A stretch of DNA of 64,000 nt from an uncultured Oscillibacter sp. (lineage in GTDB: Bacteria > Bacillota > Clostridia > Oscillospirales > Oscillospiraceae), in the NCBI GenBank assembly GCA_947365245.1, contig CANAWG010000001.1, positions 1 through 64,000 of the forward strand, given 5' to 3'. The notes beneath the pieces were generated by a model. The model did no database searches. It worked only from the letters and a program-made list of their open reading frames with translations, and was not told where the DNA came from. Position 1 is the stretch's first letter, and every line of letters begins with the position of its first letter. A program made the translations under genes and the position numbers. Below are positions 23,957-31,471 of this stretch, in pieces.

Positions 23957-24763
23957 TCAGGGCTTTCCCGCCGGGCCGCTCCCGGCCTGCCTCCCATTTT
24001 GGGAGAAGAGCTTTCCCGCCAGGTCTTTTACCTCCGGCCACATGAGAAAGGCCGCCGCGAAGCCCATGGCGCTTCCGGTGCGCAGCTTCTGGGCCAGGGT
24101 GTCCGCGTCGTCAAAGAGGACAAAGTGGGTCTCCCCCTCCCGGCTGTAGGTGAAGTACCGGGCGCAGAGGTCCCGGGAGAAGAACACCGACGGCCGCTCC
24201 CGCTCCGTCAGACGGCGGAAGTCCTCCTCCGTCAGGGGCTCCCCCTCTCCGGAGCGGGCCGGCAGGCGGAAGTCCATCCGCAGCCTCTGGACGTCCAGGG
24301 CCAGGCGGGAGGCGCCCCCCTGGGCCGCGGCGGCCTCCTGGAGGCGCTGGGAGAAGTTCCCCCCGGAGAGAGCCGTGCACAGCAGCGGGATGCCCGCCGT
24401 GGTGGCCCGGGCATAGCTCTCCGGCAGGTACAGCGCCCGCCGTCCGGCGGACAGGGTCTGTCCCAGGCGCTCCACAAAGGCCAGCCGGTCCCGGCGGGGC
24501 CGCTCCTCAAAGTCCAGCAGGACGCCGCCGTACCCCCGCCGCCCGCACTCCCGCAGCACCGCGGCGCACAGGGCCTGGGGGTCCTCGATCAGCGGCGCCT
24601 CCCGGTCGCTGACGGACAGCAGTCCGCCCCGGGTCTGAAGCAGCAGATTCTGCCGCAGCAGGGTGGAGCCGGAGCCGATGCGGTAGGCCACGTGGGCAAA
24701 GGCGCGGCCGTACTTCCCCGCCTCCCGCAATTCCTCCGGCGTCACGGCAAGATACGTCTGCAA
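23957..24763 (-). CDS. Hypothetical protein with GH18-like TIM-barrel features
   Basis: The 268-residue protein starts at TTG 24763, set by AAGGGGGAG 6 bases upstream. It contains YGGVLLDFEERP near residue 80, which resembles the beta-4 DxxDxDxE strand of glycoside hydrolase 18 barrels. A late GFAAAFLMWPE would fit a closing strand. There is no signal peptide or membrane segment. A chitinase-like, non-secreted protein, perhaps sporulation-linked, is possible but unproven. Its 3' end faces the element's right end at 30-60 bases, so its native C terminus may have been altered by integration. Confidence 0.5.
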   Translation of the reverse strand: MQTYLAVTPEELREAGKYGRAFAHVAYRIGSGSTLLRQNLLLQTRGGLLSVSDREAPLIEDPQALCAAVLRECGRRGYGGVLLDFEERPRRDRLAFVERLGQTLSAGRRALYLPESYARATTAGIPLLCTALSGGNFSQRLQEAAAAQGGASRLALDVQRLRMDFRLPARSGEGEPLTEEDFRRLTERERPSVFFSRDLCARYFTYSREGETHFVLFDDADTLAQKLRTGSAMGFAAAFLMWPEVKDLAGKLFSQNGRQAGSGPAGKP

Positions 24764-24776
24764 TGCAATCTCCCCC

Positions 24777-24805
24777 TTGTGCGAATGGATTTTGGCTGGT
24801 ATACT
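24777..24805 (+). promoter_or_regulatory. Promoter of the YqeG-type gene
   Basis: TTGTGC (24777-24782) and TATACT (24800-24805) are 17 bases apart, 143 bases before the gene at 24948. The promoter starts just beyond the divergent minus-strand gene. Confidence 0.6.
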
Positions 24806-24947
24806 AGAGCAGCGCCCAAAAATACTGAGAAGAGTTCGGCGGTCCGGGAGGCGCACGACTGCGCTTCCTGTCCCGGCTTCCTTTTTCCTCATTATCTCCG
24901 GGAACCGCTCTACATACAATTACTACTATGCGAACGAGGAGGGGCCT

Positions 24948-25451
24948 ATGCCGTTTTGCCTGATCCCACGTCATGTCTTTGACCGCTATGAGAACATCAC
25001 CGCTCAATACCTAAACGAGCAGCACATCACCCTGCTCCTCAGCGACCTGGACTTCACCCTGGCTCCCAAGTCCACCCGCCGCCCGGACCAGGCCCTGCGG
25101 GACTGGATCGAGGGCCTCGCGGCGGCGGGCATCGCCTTTATGATCGTCTCCAACAACCGCTCCGGCACCCGGGTGACGGAGTTCTGCGCCGACCTGGGCG
25201 TCCCCTACCAGGGCCGCGCCGGAAAGCCCTCCACCCGCGGGCTGGAGGCGGCCATGGCGCGCAGCGGGGCGGACCGGGCCCACACCGCCATGCTGGGGGA
25301 CAAGCTTCTGACGGACGTGCTGGCGGCCAACCGGGCCGGGGTGCTGGCGCTGATGGTGGAGCCGGCGGGCGGCGCCGTGACGGTGTGGCAGAAAGTGCTC
25401 CACGCCCTTCAGGCGCCGTTCAAGGCAGTTGCCCGCGCCAGAGGCGGGTAA
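24948..25451 (+). CDS. yqeG: YqeG-family HAD phosphatase (phosphatidylglycerophosphatase-like)
   Basis: The 167-residue protein has the HAD motif I LLSDLDFTLAP (DxDxT nucleophile), the motif II serine in MIVSNNRS, and the GKPS and LGDKLLTDVLAAN segments for motifs III and IV. YqeG/GEP4-type HAD proteins dephosphorylate phosphatidylglycerophosphate, or act beside the YqeH/aroE cluster. ATG 24948 follows CGAGGAGGGG. It stands alone before efp. The motifs are complete; the exact substrate is by family only. Confidence 0.82.
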   Translation: MPFCLIPRHVFDRYENITAQYLNEQHITLLLSDLDFTLAPKSTRRPDQALRDWIEGLAAAGIAFMIVSNNRSGTRVTEFCADLGVPYQGRAGKPSTRGLEAAMARSGADRAHTAMLGDKLLTDVLAANRAGVLALMVEPAGGAVTVWQKVLHALQAPFKAVARARGG

Positions 25452-25530
25452 GCGACTCCGCCGCTCGCGCAGAACGTCCCGCGCCGCCCAAATTTTTTCG
25501 CTTCTCTCCCGCCGATCGGCGGAAAAATAC

Positions 25531-25559
25531 TTGCAATGCTGGACAAGATACGGTAGAAT
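25531..25559 (+). promoter_or_regulatory. Promoter of efp
   Basis: TTGCAA (25531-25536) and TAGAAT (25554-25559) are 17 bases apart, 91 bases before the efp start. Confidence 0.7.
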
Positions 25560-25650
25560 AGGGATGATCAAATTACCAGATCATAGAAAAGACAGAGAAA
25601 ATGCCCTCCCGCGGGTCGTTTTCTCGTAGATTTTTGAGGAGGGTATCACT

Positions 25651-26220
25651 ATGCCTACAATTTCCGCCGGCGATTTCCGCAAGGGTATGATCTTCGAGAT
25701 GGAGGGCAAGCCCATGCTGGTGGTGGACTTCCAGCACGTCAAGCCCGGCAAGGGCGCCGCGTTCGTGCGCACCAAGTATAAAAACGTCATCACCGGGGCT
25801 ATCCGCGAGGAGTCTTTCAACCCCACCGCCAAGTTCGAGCAGGCCAGCGTGGAGCGCAAGGACGCCGAGTACAGCTACAACGACGGCGACCTGTACTACT
25901 TCATGGACCCCGAGACCTACGACATGTCCCCCCTGAACCGGGACGTGCTGGGCGAGGCCTTTAAGTTCATGAAAGAGAACACCGTCTGCAAGCTGGTGAG
26001 CTACAAGGGCAATGTGTTCACGGTGGAGGTCCCCAACTTCATGGACCTGGAGGTCACCGAGACCGAGCCCGGCGTGAAGGGCGACACCGCCACCAACGTC
26101 ACCAAGAAGGCCACCCTGGAGACCGGCGCCGTGATCCAGGTGCCTCTGTTCATCAACGAGGGCGAGAAGATCCAGGTAGACACCCGCACGGGCGAGTACC
26201 TGGGGCGGTGCAAGGAGTGA
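25651..26220 (+). CDS. efp: Translation elongation factor P
   Basis: The 189-residue protein has the three-barrel EF-P pattern: KOW-like N domain with [12 protein letters not shown] (tip lysine 34, the usual modification site), then the OB domains ending with [17 protein letters not shown]. It binds between the P and E sites and relieves stalling at polyproline. ATG 25651 follows GAGGAGGG. It is monocistronic, with a strong terminator downstream. The C-terminal signature [10 protein letters not shown] is intact, so the gene is functional. Confidence 0.96.
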   Translation: MPTISAGDFRKGMIFEMEGKPMLVVDFQHVKPGKGAAFVRTKYKNVITGAIREESFNPTAKFEQASVERKDAEYSYNDGDLYYFMDPETYDMSPLNRDVLGEAFKFMKENTVCKLVSYKGNVFTVEVPNFMDLEVTETEPGVKGDTATNVTKKATLETGAVIQVPLFINEGEKIQVDTRTGEYLGRCKE

Positions 26221-26226
26221 AAACTC

Positions 26227-26252
26227 AAAGGGGGGACTGACGTCCCCCCTTT
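26227..26252 (+). terminator. efp terminator
   Basis: AAAGGGGGGAC pairs with GTCCCCCCTTT around TGAC, right after the efp stop. A closely similar hairpin occurs near 51745-51775 beside rplA. Confidence 0.8.
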
Positions 26253-26323
26253 GGATTCCCCCTGTCCTGCCGGGGACCTGGGAGGCAAACGAAAGCCCGG
26301 GTTTCTATCGGCAGCGGGGCCTG

Positions 26324-26464
26324 ACACCAGTGAGGTCCGCTCACTGGTGTGTGCGCCCCAGGGGCGCACAGGTCAAGGTATTTTCGGCAGGCGCATGTCC
26401 CGCCGAAAATGATTGAAAAATCTTTCTCCGCCTCCGGCGGAGAAACCGGGAACCTGCGGTTCCC
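26324..26464. repeat. Dispersed multi-hairpin intergenic element, copy A
   Basis: Five consecutive hairpins: CACCAGTGA/TCACTGGTG, GTGCGCCCC/GGGGCGCAC (26351-26369), ATTTTCGGC/GCCGAAAAT (26380-26410), TTTCTCCGCC/GGCGGAGAAA (26423-26445) and GGGAACC/GGTTCCC. Linkers match copies B and C. A second TCCTCCGCC-type hairpin follows at 26521-26545. No coding potential is seen. Confidence 0.75.
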
Positions 26465-26619
26465 TGGCCCCTCCCTTTCGCGCCCTTGGGGCGCTGGGAC
26501 GGGGATTGTCTCTGTAAAATCTTCCTCCGCCTCCGGCGGAGGAATCGGGGAGGCGCTTCTCCCCTGATCCCTTTTCCGCAACACCATACCATCATCTGAC
26601 AATGAAAGGAGCTGCTGTT

Positions 26620-27054
26620 ATGGAAATCACCGAGAAAGTCGCTTACCTGAAAGGACTGGCCGAGGGCATGGACCTGGACACCGACAAGAAAGTCGGCAAG
26701 CTGCTGGCCGCCATCATCGACACCCTGGACGACATCGCTCTGGAGCTGGAGGACATCAAGGACGAGCAGGCGGAGCTGGCCGACGGGCTGGACGCCGTCA
26801 GCGACGACCTGGAGGACGTGGAGGACGTGGTCTTCGGCGAGGACGAGGACGACGAGGACGACGATTACTACTACGACGACCTGGACGAGGACGAGGAGTG
26901 CTACGCCACCACCTGCCCCACCTGCGAGGAGACCATCTACTTTGACGAGTCCGTTCTGGAAGACGGCGAGGTCATCTGCCCCAACTGCGGCGAGCGGCTG
27001 GAGTTCGACCTGGAGAGCCTGGAAGAGGACGAAGACGGGGATGACGACGAGTAA
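26620..27054 (+). CDS. Acidic zinc-ribbon protein, unknown function
   Basis: The 144-residue protein has a helical N-terminal half (EITEKVAYLKGLAEGM and a long ELEDIKDEQAELADGLDAV coiled-coil-like segment), then a run of Asp/Glu, and a C-terminal ribbon with TCPTCEETI and CPNCGERLEF. CD1247-type N-terminal domain proteins of Clostridia look like this. ATG 26620 follows GAAAGGAG. The upstream Met at 26602 overlaps the binding site. The zinc ribbon suggests nucleic-acid or protein binding; no function is assigned. Confidence 0.8.
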   Translation: MEITEKVAYLKGLAEGMDLDTDKKVGKLLAAIIDTLDDIALELEDIKDEQAELADGLDAVSDDLEDVEDVVFGEDEDDEDDDYYYDDLDEDEECYATTCPTCEETIYFDESVLEDGEVICPNCGERLEFDLESLEEDEDGDDDE

Positions 27055-27077
27055 TTCTTTCCAAAAAACGCAAAAGG

Positions 27078-27103
27078 CCGCCCGGCGCTCATGCGCCGGG
27101 CGG
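27078..27103. terminator. Bidirectional terminator between convergent genes
   Basis: CCGCCCGGCGC pairs with GCGCCGGGCGG around TCAT. It lies between the zinc-ribbon gene and the convergent pantothenate kinase gene. A-rich bases lie upstream and TTCCTTT downstream. Confidence 0.8.
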
Positions 27104-27118
27104 TTCCTTTATCTCTCC

Positions 27119-27952
27119 TCAGGGCTGCTGCCGCAAACTGCACAGCCCCGCGCCGATGGCCGTGGCGAAAGTGGCGTTCTCCGGCACGATGTAGTGGAAG
27201 CCGTAGAGCTTTTCAAACAGCTGGAAGTTGGGCTTCACCTGGGACAGCGTGGTCATGGAGCCGGTGAGGATCACCGTGTCCGCTCCGCAGGCCTGACAGG
27301 CCAGCACCGTCATGGTGCCGATAGCCTGGAGCACCAGGTTCACCACCCCGGCGGCCAGGTCCGCGGGGGCCGCGTCCTCCGCCAGGTTGCCGAAGTTGGC
27401 GGCGGTCATGTCCGGGTCCAGCGTGGCGGCTGCGTTTTTGGAGATATCCCGGATGGTCAGATCCACCCTTTTCAGGTCCCCCTGCTCCGCCAGGCGCTTG
27501 ATCTGGCCGAAGCGCTCCATGTCCACCAGCTTGCGGCACAGGCCTCCCAGGGTGCCGCCGCCGATGCCGCTGCCGCACAGGTGCCGTACCGTGCCGTCCT
27601 GCTCCGCCCAGAGAAAGGCGGTTCCGGTGCCCATGGTCACCACCACGCCCCGCTCCTGCCCCGACAGGGACAGCGCCCCGGCGCAGCTGGCGGAGAACTC
27701 GTCCACCCGGCAGGTGGGCAGACCGTAGATGTCCCCCTCCACATAGGAGGTGCCCACGCCGGTGAGAACCACCCGCTCCACATCGGTGAGGGCCAGGCTG
27801 TTGGTGGTCAGGTAGTTGCCCAGGGCCCCAAAGAGGCTGGTCACCTGATCCTCCGCCCGCACCCGCAGCATGGAGATCACCCTGCCGTCCGGCCCCAGCC
27901 CCACGATCTTCGTGGTGGAGCCGCCGATGTCGATTCCCAGAATCACGCCCAT
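27119..27952 (-). CDS. coaW: Type II pantothenate kinase
   Basis: The 277-residue protein begins GVILGIDIGGSTTKIVGL, the phosphate-1 loop of the ASKHA/BadF-like kinase fold. MGTGTAFLWAEQDG and GGGTLGGLCRKL follow, and ILTGSMTTL near residue 230, as in type II pantothenate kinases (CoaW). It should phosphorylate pantothenate in the first step of coenzyme A synthesis. ATG 27952 is the start; a longer frame upstream is judged out-of-place. It is divergent from pncB, and the upstream 28012-28092 region is partly duplicated near 31.2 kb. Confidence 0.85.
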   Translation of the reverse strand: MGVILGIDIGGSTTKIVGLGPDGRVISMLRVRAEDQVTSLFGALGNYLTTNSLALTDVERVVLTGVGTSYVEGDIYGLPTCRVDEFSASCAGALSLSGQERGVVVTMGTGTAFLWAEQDGTVRHLCGSGIGGGTLGGLCRKLVDMERFGQIKRLAEQGDLKRVDLTIRDISKNAAATLDPDMTAANFGNLAEDAAPADLAAGVVNLVLQAIGTMTVLACQACGADTVILTGSMTTLSQVKPNFQLFEKLYGFHYIVPENATFATAIGAGLCSLRQQP

Positions 27953-28011
27953 ACACACCGTCCCTTTCTCTGTCCCGGCGGCCCGTGCCGCCGCGTCTTT
28001 TTGGACTATCC

Positions 28012-28092
28012 CCATCATAAAAGAGGGGCGGCGGGTTGTCAATCGGAATCTTCCAAAAAGGGAAAAAGCGGTTGCTTTTCCCCGCCTGGGGC
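28012..28092 (+). repeat. Upstream region of pncB, parent copy of a duplication
   Basis: These 81 bases recur at 31208-31288 with one mismatch. The segment lies between coaW and pncB and includes the putative pncB promoter region, with TTATAATG just after it. The distant copy is joined directly to the last 42 bases of pncB, showing a past duplication followed by deletion. Confidence 0.9.
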
Positions 28093-28182
28093 CTTATAAT
28101 GACTTTTAACTGTGACGACGGCGGGCGTCCGTCGGAAAACACGGCCGCGGCTTACGTCCGCCGCCGTATACGGAGGCTTTTT

Positions 28183-29631
28183 ATGAAAACGGAAGAGAAT
28201 CTGAACATGACCATGCTCTGCGACTTCTACGAGCTGACCATGGGCAACGGCTATTTCCAGGTGGGCTTTCAGGATCGGATCACCTACTTTGACGTCTTCT
28301 TCCGGGATGTTCCGGACGGGGGCGGCTTCGCCATCTGCGCGGGTCTGGAGCAGGTGATCGACTACATTGAAAACCTGCGCTTCGGGGAGGCGGACATCGC
28401 CTATCTCCGGGGACGGGGGCTGTTTTCCCCGGAATTTCTGGAATTTTTGCGCAGCTTCCGCTTCACCGGCGACATCTGGGCCGTACCGGAGGGGACGCCC
28501 ATCTTCCCCGGGGAGCCCATTTTGACAGTCCGGGCTCCCGCCATCCAGGCCCAGCTGATCGAGACGTTCCTCCTGCTGACGCTGAACCACCAGAGTCTCA
28601 TCGCCACCAAGGCCAACCGCGTCGTCCGGGCGGCCCGGGGGCGCACGGTGCTGGAGTTCGGCTCCCGCCGGGCCCAGGGCACCGACGCCGCCATCACCGG
28701 CGCCCGGGCGGCCTATATCGGCGGCTGTAAGGGCACCGCCTGCACCATCTCCGACCAGCTGTACGGCGTTCCCGCCGGCGGCACCATGGCCCACTCCTGG
28801 GTGCAGATGTTCGACAGCCAGTACGAGGCTTTCAAGGCATACTGCGAGACCTACCCCACCAACGCGACGCTGCTGGTGGACACCTACAATGTGCTCAAAT
28901 CCGGCGTGCCGGACGCCATCCGGGCTTTCAACGAGGTCCTGCGGCCCCGGGGAATCACCCAGTGCGGCATCCGGCTGGACTCCGGCGACATCGCCTACCT
29001 CAGCCGGGAGGCCCGGCGGATGCTGGACGAGGCCGGCTGGACCGGGTGCCAAATCTCCGCCTCCAACTCCCTGGACGAGCACATCATCCGCGGGCTGCTG
29101 CTGCAGGGCGCCAAGATCGACCTCTTCGGCGTGGGCGAGCGGATGATTACCGCCCGCAGCGAGCCGGTGTTCGGCGGGGTGTACAAGCTCTGCGCCGTTG
29201 AAGACGACCGGGGGAATATCATTCCCAAGATCAAGGTCAGCGAGAATGTGGGCAAGATCACCAACCCCCACTTCAAAAAGGTCTGCCGCATCTTCGACAA
29301 CGAAACCGGCAAGGCGGAGGCGGACTACATCACCGTCTGGGACGAGGCGGTGGACGAGTCCCAGCCCCTGGAGCTGTTCGATCCCCAGGCCACCTGGAAG
29401 CGCAAGACCTACACGGGCTTCACCGCAAAGCCCCTGCTGCGCCCGGTGTTCCAGGCGGGGAAGCTGGTCTATGACCGCCCCTCCCTGCCGGAGATCCAGC
29501 GCTACTGCCTGGAGCAGGTGGACACCCTCTGGGACGAGGTCAAGCGCTTTGAGAACCCCCACACCTACTACGTGGACCTGAGCCAGAGGCTGTGGGACAT
29601 CAAGCAGGACCTCCTGCGGGAGAAGCGCTAA
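28183..29631 (+). CDS. pncB: Nicotinate phosphoribosyltransferase
   Basis: The 482-residue protein has MLCDFYELTMGNGYF at the N terminus, the catalytic loop EFGSRRAQGTDAA near residue 160, and GIRLDSGDIAYLSR near residue 265, all typical of NAPRTase. It turns nicotinate and PRPP into nicotinate mononucleotide for NAD salvage, at the cost of ATP. ATG 28183 follows ACGGAGG. The copy is intact, but its natural terminator has been separated from it: the pncB 3' end plus terminator reappears at 31288-31376, 1.7 kb away, after an accessory insert. Confidence 0.95.
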   Translation: MKTEENLNMTMLCDFYELTMGNGYFQVGFQDRITYFDVFFRDVPDGGGFAICAGLEQVIDYIENLRFGEADIAYLRGRGLFSPEFLEFLRSFRFTGDIWAVPEGTPIFPGEPILTVRAPAIQAQLIETFLLLTLNHQSLIATKANRVVRAARGRTVLEFGSRRAQGTDAAITGARAAYIGGCKGTACTISDQLYGVPAGGTMAHSWVQMFDSQYEAFKAYCETYPTNATLLVDTYNVLKSGVPDAIRAFNEVLRPRGITQCGIRLDSGDIAYLSREARRMLDEAGWTGCQISASNSLDEHIIRGLLLQGAKIDLFGVGERMITARSEPVFGGVYKLCAVEDDRGNIIPKIKVSENVGKITNPHFKKVCRIFDNETGKAEADYITVWDEAVDESQPLELFDPQATWKRKTYTGFTAKPLLRPVFQAGKLVYDRPSLPEIQRYCLEQVDTLWDEVKRFENPHTYYVDLSQRLWDIKQDLLREKR

Positions 29632-29665
29632 ATGTAGTATCTCCACTTCCGCCGCACCACAACAT

Positions 29666-30124
29666 ACGCACCCCGCCGCCCGCAGGCGGCGGAACCCAGC
29701 CCCGCCCGCAGGCGGAGCCGCGCGCAAGCCAAGCGAAGCCCCGCGCGCGGCGGAGGCCCCGGCGGCACCAGGCCGAAGCCGCCGCCAGCGAGGCCCGCCG
29801 AGGGGGGCCCGCCGCCCCGCGACGGCGGGAGCGAGGGCGGCGGGGGGCTGAACCGGCCCCCGCGACCACCGCAAGCGGGCCGACCAGACGCCGGGGCCGG
29901 GGGGCCAGCGGCTGACGGGCCGCTTGCGGCACGGCACCCGCGAACAGGGGCGGGCCCGCAGGCCCGGCCGGCCCCCACCGCAGAGCCCCGAGCAAGCGAA
30001 GCGGCGCAGGGGCAGGCGGCGAGGAGCGGGGGCCAGGGCGGAGCCAGCCGCGGAAGCGGGGGCGGAGACAGCGGCCCCCCGACGAACCGCCCGACGAACG
30101 GAAGAGCCCCGGCAACCACCCCCG
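29666..30124. other. GC-rich tract almost free of T on the plus strand
   Basis: From 29666 to 30124 (459 bases) the plus strand has only four T, at 29849, 29913, 29924 and 29925. The longest T-free runs are 183 and 199 bases. The 120 bases at 29701-29820 are 87% G+C. Many small hairpins with A-rich loops occur, such as CCGCAAGCGG. Six-frame translations give only low-complexity Arg, Pro, Gly and Ala tracts. It lies between pncB and an 88-residue minus-strand gene. Nothing recognisable is encoded. Confidence 0.85.
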
Positions 30125-30178
30125 TCCCGCCCGCAGGCGCCCCACCTCCGCCGCGCGGCCGTGAGTGGCCATTCACGC

Positions 30179-30445
30179 TCAAAGGCTCATGTAGTCCCGC
30201 CGCCGCGAGGCCAGGTATACCGAGATCATGTACCGCAAAAGCCCGTAGACCGTGATGCCCTGGGCGCGGCACTCCGCCTTGAGCCGTTCCATCTCCTCCA
30301 CTCTGAGGCGGCATGAGGCCGTGCAGATATGGTTTTTGTCCCACCGGGCTTGCCGCTTCCGGTCCAGCTTCCAGGCCCGGGCCGCCTCCAGCGCTGCGTC
30401 CTGGGCGGACGCCCTCCAGGTTTCTTGTGATTGTACTGTCTGCAT
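30179..30445 (-). CDS. Small helical DNA-binding-like protein, phage/plasmid type
   Basis: The 88-residue protein begins MQTVQSQETWRASAQD. Its C-terminal half, CRLRVEEMERLKAECRAQGI, followed by TVYGLLRYMISVYLASRR, resembles ribbon-helix-helix or mobilisation-type proteins. ATG 30445 follows GAGAGGAGAC. It is downstream of the HNH gene on the same strand, with 82 bases between. It could be a remnant of a phage packaging or plasmid module. Family placement is tentative. Confidence 0.6.
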   Translation of the reverse strand: MQTVQSQETWRASAQDAALEAARAWKLDRKRQARWDKNHICTASCRLRVEEMERLKAECRAQGITVYGLLRYMISVYLASRRRDYMSL

Positions 30446-30527
30446 GTTGTGTCTCCTCTCTCATCCTACCACAGAATATGGTGTACTGTCTACTTCCGGA
30501 TTTCCTCCGGATTGCGGGAGGGGGGAA

Positions 30528-30878
30528 TCATCCCCCCCACCCACTGTCCTGCTCCAGGGATATCAGCTTCTCCGCCCAGGGATTCCAGGCGAGGCCGTAT
30601 ACCTCCGCGTAGTAGTCTGCCAGGTACTCCACAACGGCGAGTTCCACCTCCTCTTTCGACATCCACTCCGGCCAGTCCGGGAACTTCGTCCCATGGGCCA
30701 TGGCGTGGCACCGCCAGCAGAGGGTGACCAGGTTGTGCTTGTAGCTGGTCCCGCCCTCTCCCCTGGGCACTGCGTGGTGAATCTGGAGCCCGTCTGCGGA
30801 ATCGCACAGGACACAGCGGTAATGGTCCCTCCGGTAGACTGCTTTCCTCGTCTCGTTGCTGATGTTCGCGCTTATCAT
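30528..30878 (-). CDS. HNH endonuclease (phage-type)
   Basis: The 116-residue protein has a zinc-stabilised HNH fold: CVLCDSADGLQIHHAVPRGE, then HNLVTLCWRCHAMAH, with CxxC, HH, N and CxxC-H in order. ATG 30878 follows AAAAGGAGGACGG. Small HNH nucleases of this size often lie next to terminase genes in tailed phages, where they assist packaging. No terminase is present, so it looks like a stranded fragment. It has no RuvC domain, so it is not an IscB-type nuclease. Confidence 0.85.
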   Translation of the reverse strand: MISANISNETRKAVYRRDHYRCVLCDSADGLQIHHAVPRGEGGTSYKHNLVTLCWRCHAMAHGTKFPDWPEWMSKEEVELAVVEYLADYYAEVYGLAWNPWAEKLISLEQDSGWGG

Positions 30879-31207
30879 AGTGCCGTCCTCCTTTTCAAAG
30901 ATACCTCCCAGGCACTACGGCGGTCAAGGACGCGGAGCGCCGCCCGCAGGCGGACGCCCGGAGGGCGGTCCTTGAGGGCCGTGGTATCATGCACCGACAA
31001 TGAAAAGGAGGGCGGCACTTCCCCCGGTAGGACGCCCCAGGGGGGCTGCAAGGGGGGCCGGAGCCCCCCTGAGCTTCGACCCGGGAAGCAGAATAGAACG
31101 CATGTTCTCGCAGTATTAGGGGCTCTTTTGCGTACTTTTGGGGCACTATCTGCGGTTCCACCCCGGTTCCAGTGTTTTCTGCCGCGTGAGCGGCACCCAG
31201 GATTTGG
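30879..31207. promoter_or_regulatory. Non-coding stretch with a GAAC-N4-GTTC box
   Basis: This 329-base interval has no gene. It includes a GC-rich hairpin set (31030-31080) and GAACGCATGTTC at 31096-31107, which fits the Gram-positive LexA (SOS) half-site pattern. It is far (about 220 bases) from the HNH start. Given the phage-like neighbours it could be a phage promoter relic. LexA control is only a suggestion. Confidence 0.35.
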
Positions 31208-31329
31208 CCATCATAAAAGAGGGGCGGCGGGTTGTCAATCGGAATCTTCCAAAAAGGGAAAAACCGGTTGCTTTTCCCCGCCTGGGGCTGTGGGACATCA
31301 AGCAGGACCTCCTGCGGGAGAAGCGCTGA
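31208..31329 (+). pseudogene. Internally deleted duplicate of the pncB region
   Basis: Bases 31208-31288 equal 28012-28092 (one mismatch), and 31288-31329 equal 29590-29631 (TAA changed to TGA). Thus the pncB upstream segment is fused to the last 14 codons of pncB, and 1.5 kb (28093-29589) is missing. The junction lies in GGGGC/GAGGC microhomology. The native terminator of pncB follows. It encodes nothing functional. Confidence 0.9.
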
Positions 31330-31338
31330 GCCGCCCCG

Positions 31339-31376
31339 CCGCGGCCCCGCCGAAAGCGGGGCCGCGGCGTTTTTTC
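31339..31376 (+). terminator. Ancestral pncB terminator
   Basis: CCGCGGCCCCGC pairs with GCGGGGCCGCGG (12 bp) around CGAAA, then CGTTTTTT. It now follows the deleted pncB relic. Confidence 0.9.
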
Positions 31377-31399
31377 CAGGATTGTTTACAGAAAAACGG

Positions 31400-31428
31400 T
31401 TGCGTACCGGGCTGTTTTTTTGTATAAT
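31400..31428 (+). promoter_or_regulatory. Promoter of cardiolipin synthase gene
   Basis: TTGCGT (31400-31405) and TATAAT (31423-31428) are 17 bases apart, 44 bases upstream of the coding start. Confidence 0.8.
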
Positions 31429-31471
31429 CTAGGGATAGGATGAAAACCTGAGAGGGAGAGGAGACGGAGCC

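Noticed and set aside
26942-28099. Plus-strand 385-codon frame over the pantothenate kinase gene
   Set aside because: Antisense to a clear kinase; it also reads through a terminator hairpin.
29628-30464. Minus-strand 278-codon frame through the T-free tract
   Set aside because: Gly/Pro/Ala low-complexity translation. It overlaps the better 88-residue gene in another frame; absence of A removes stop codons by composition alone.
30528-30878. IscB/HEARO-type RNA-guided nuclease
   Set aside because: The protein has only an HNH fold of 116 residues. RuvC and bridge-helix parts are missing, and the GC-rich tract does not show the expected RNA layout.
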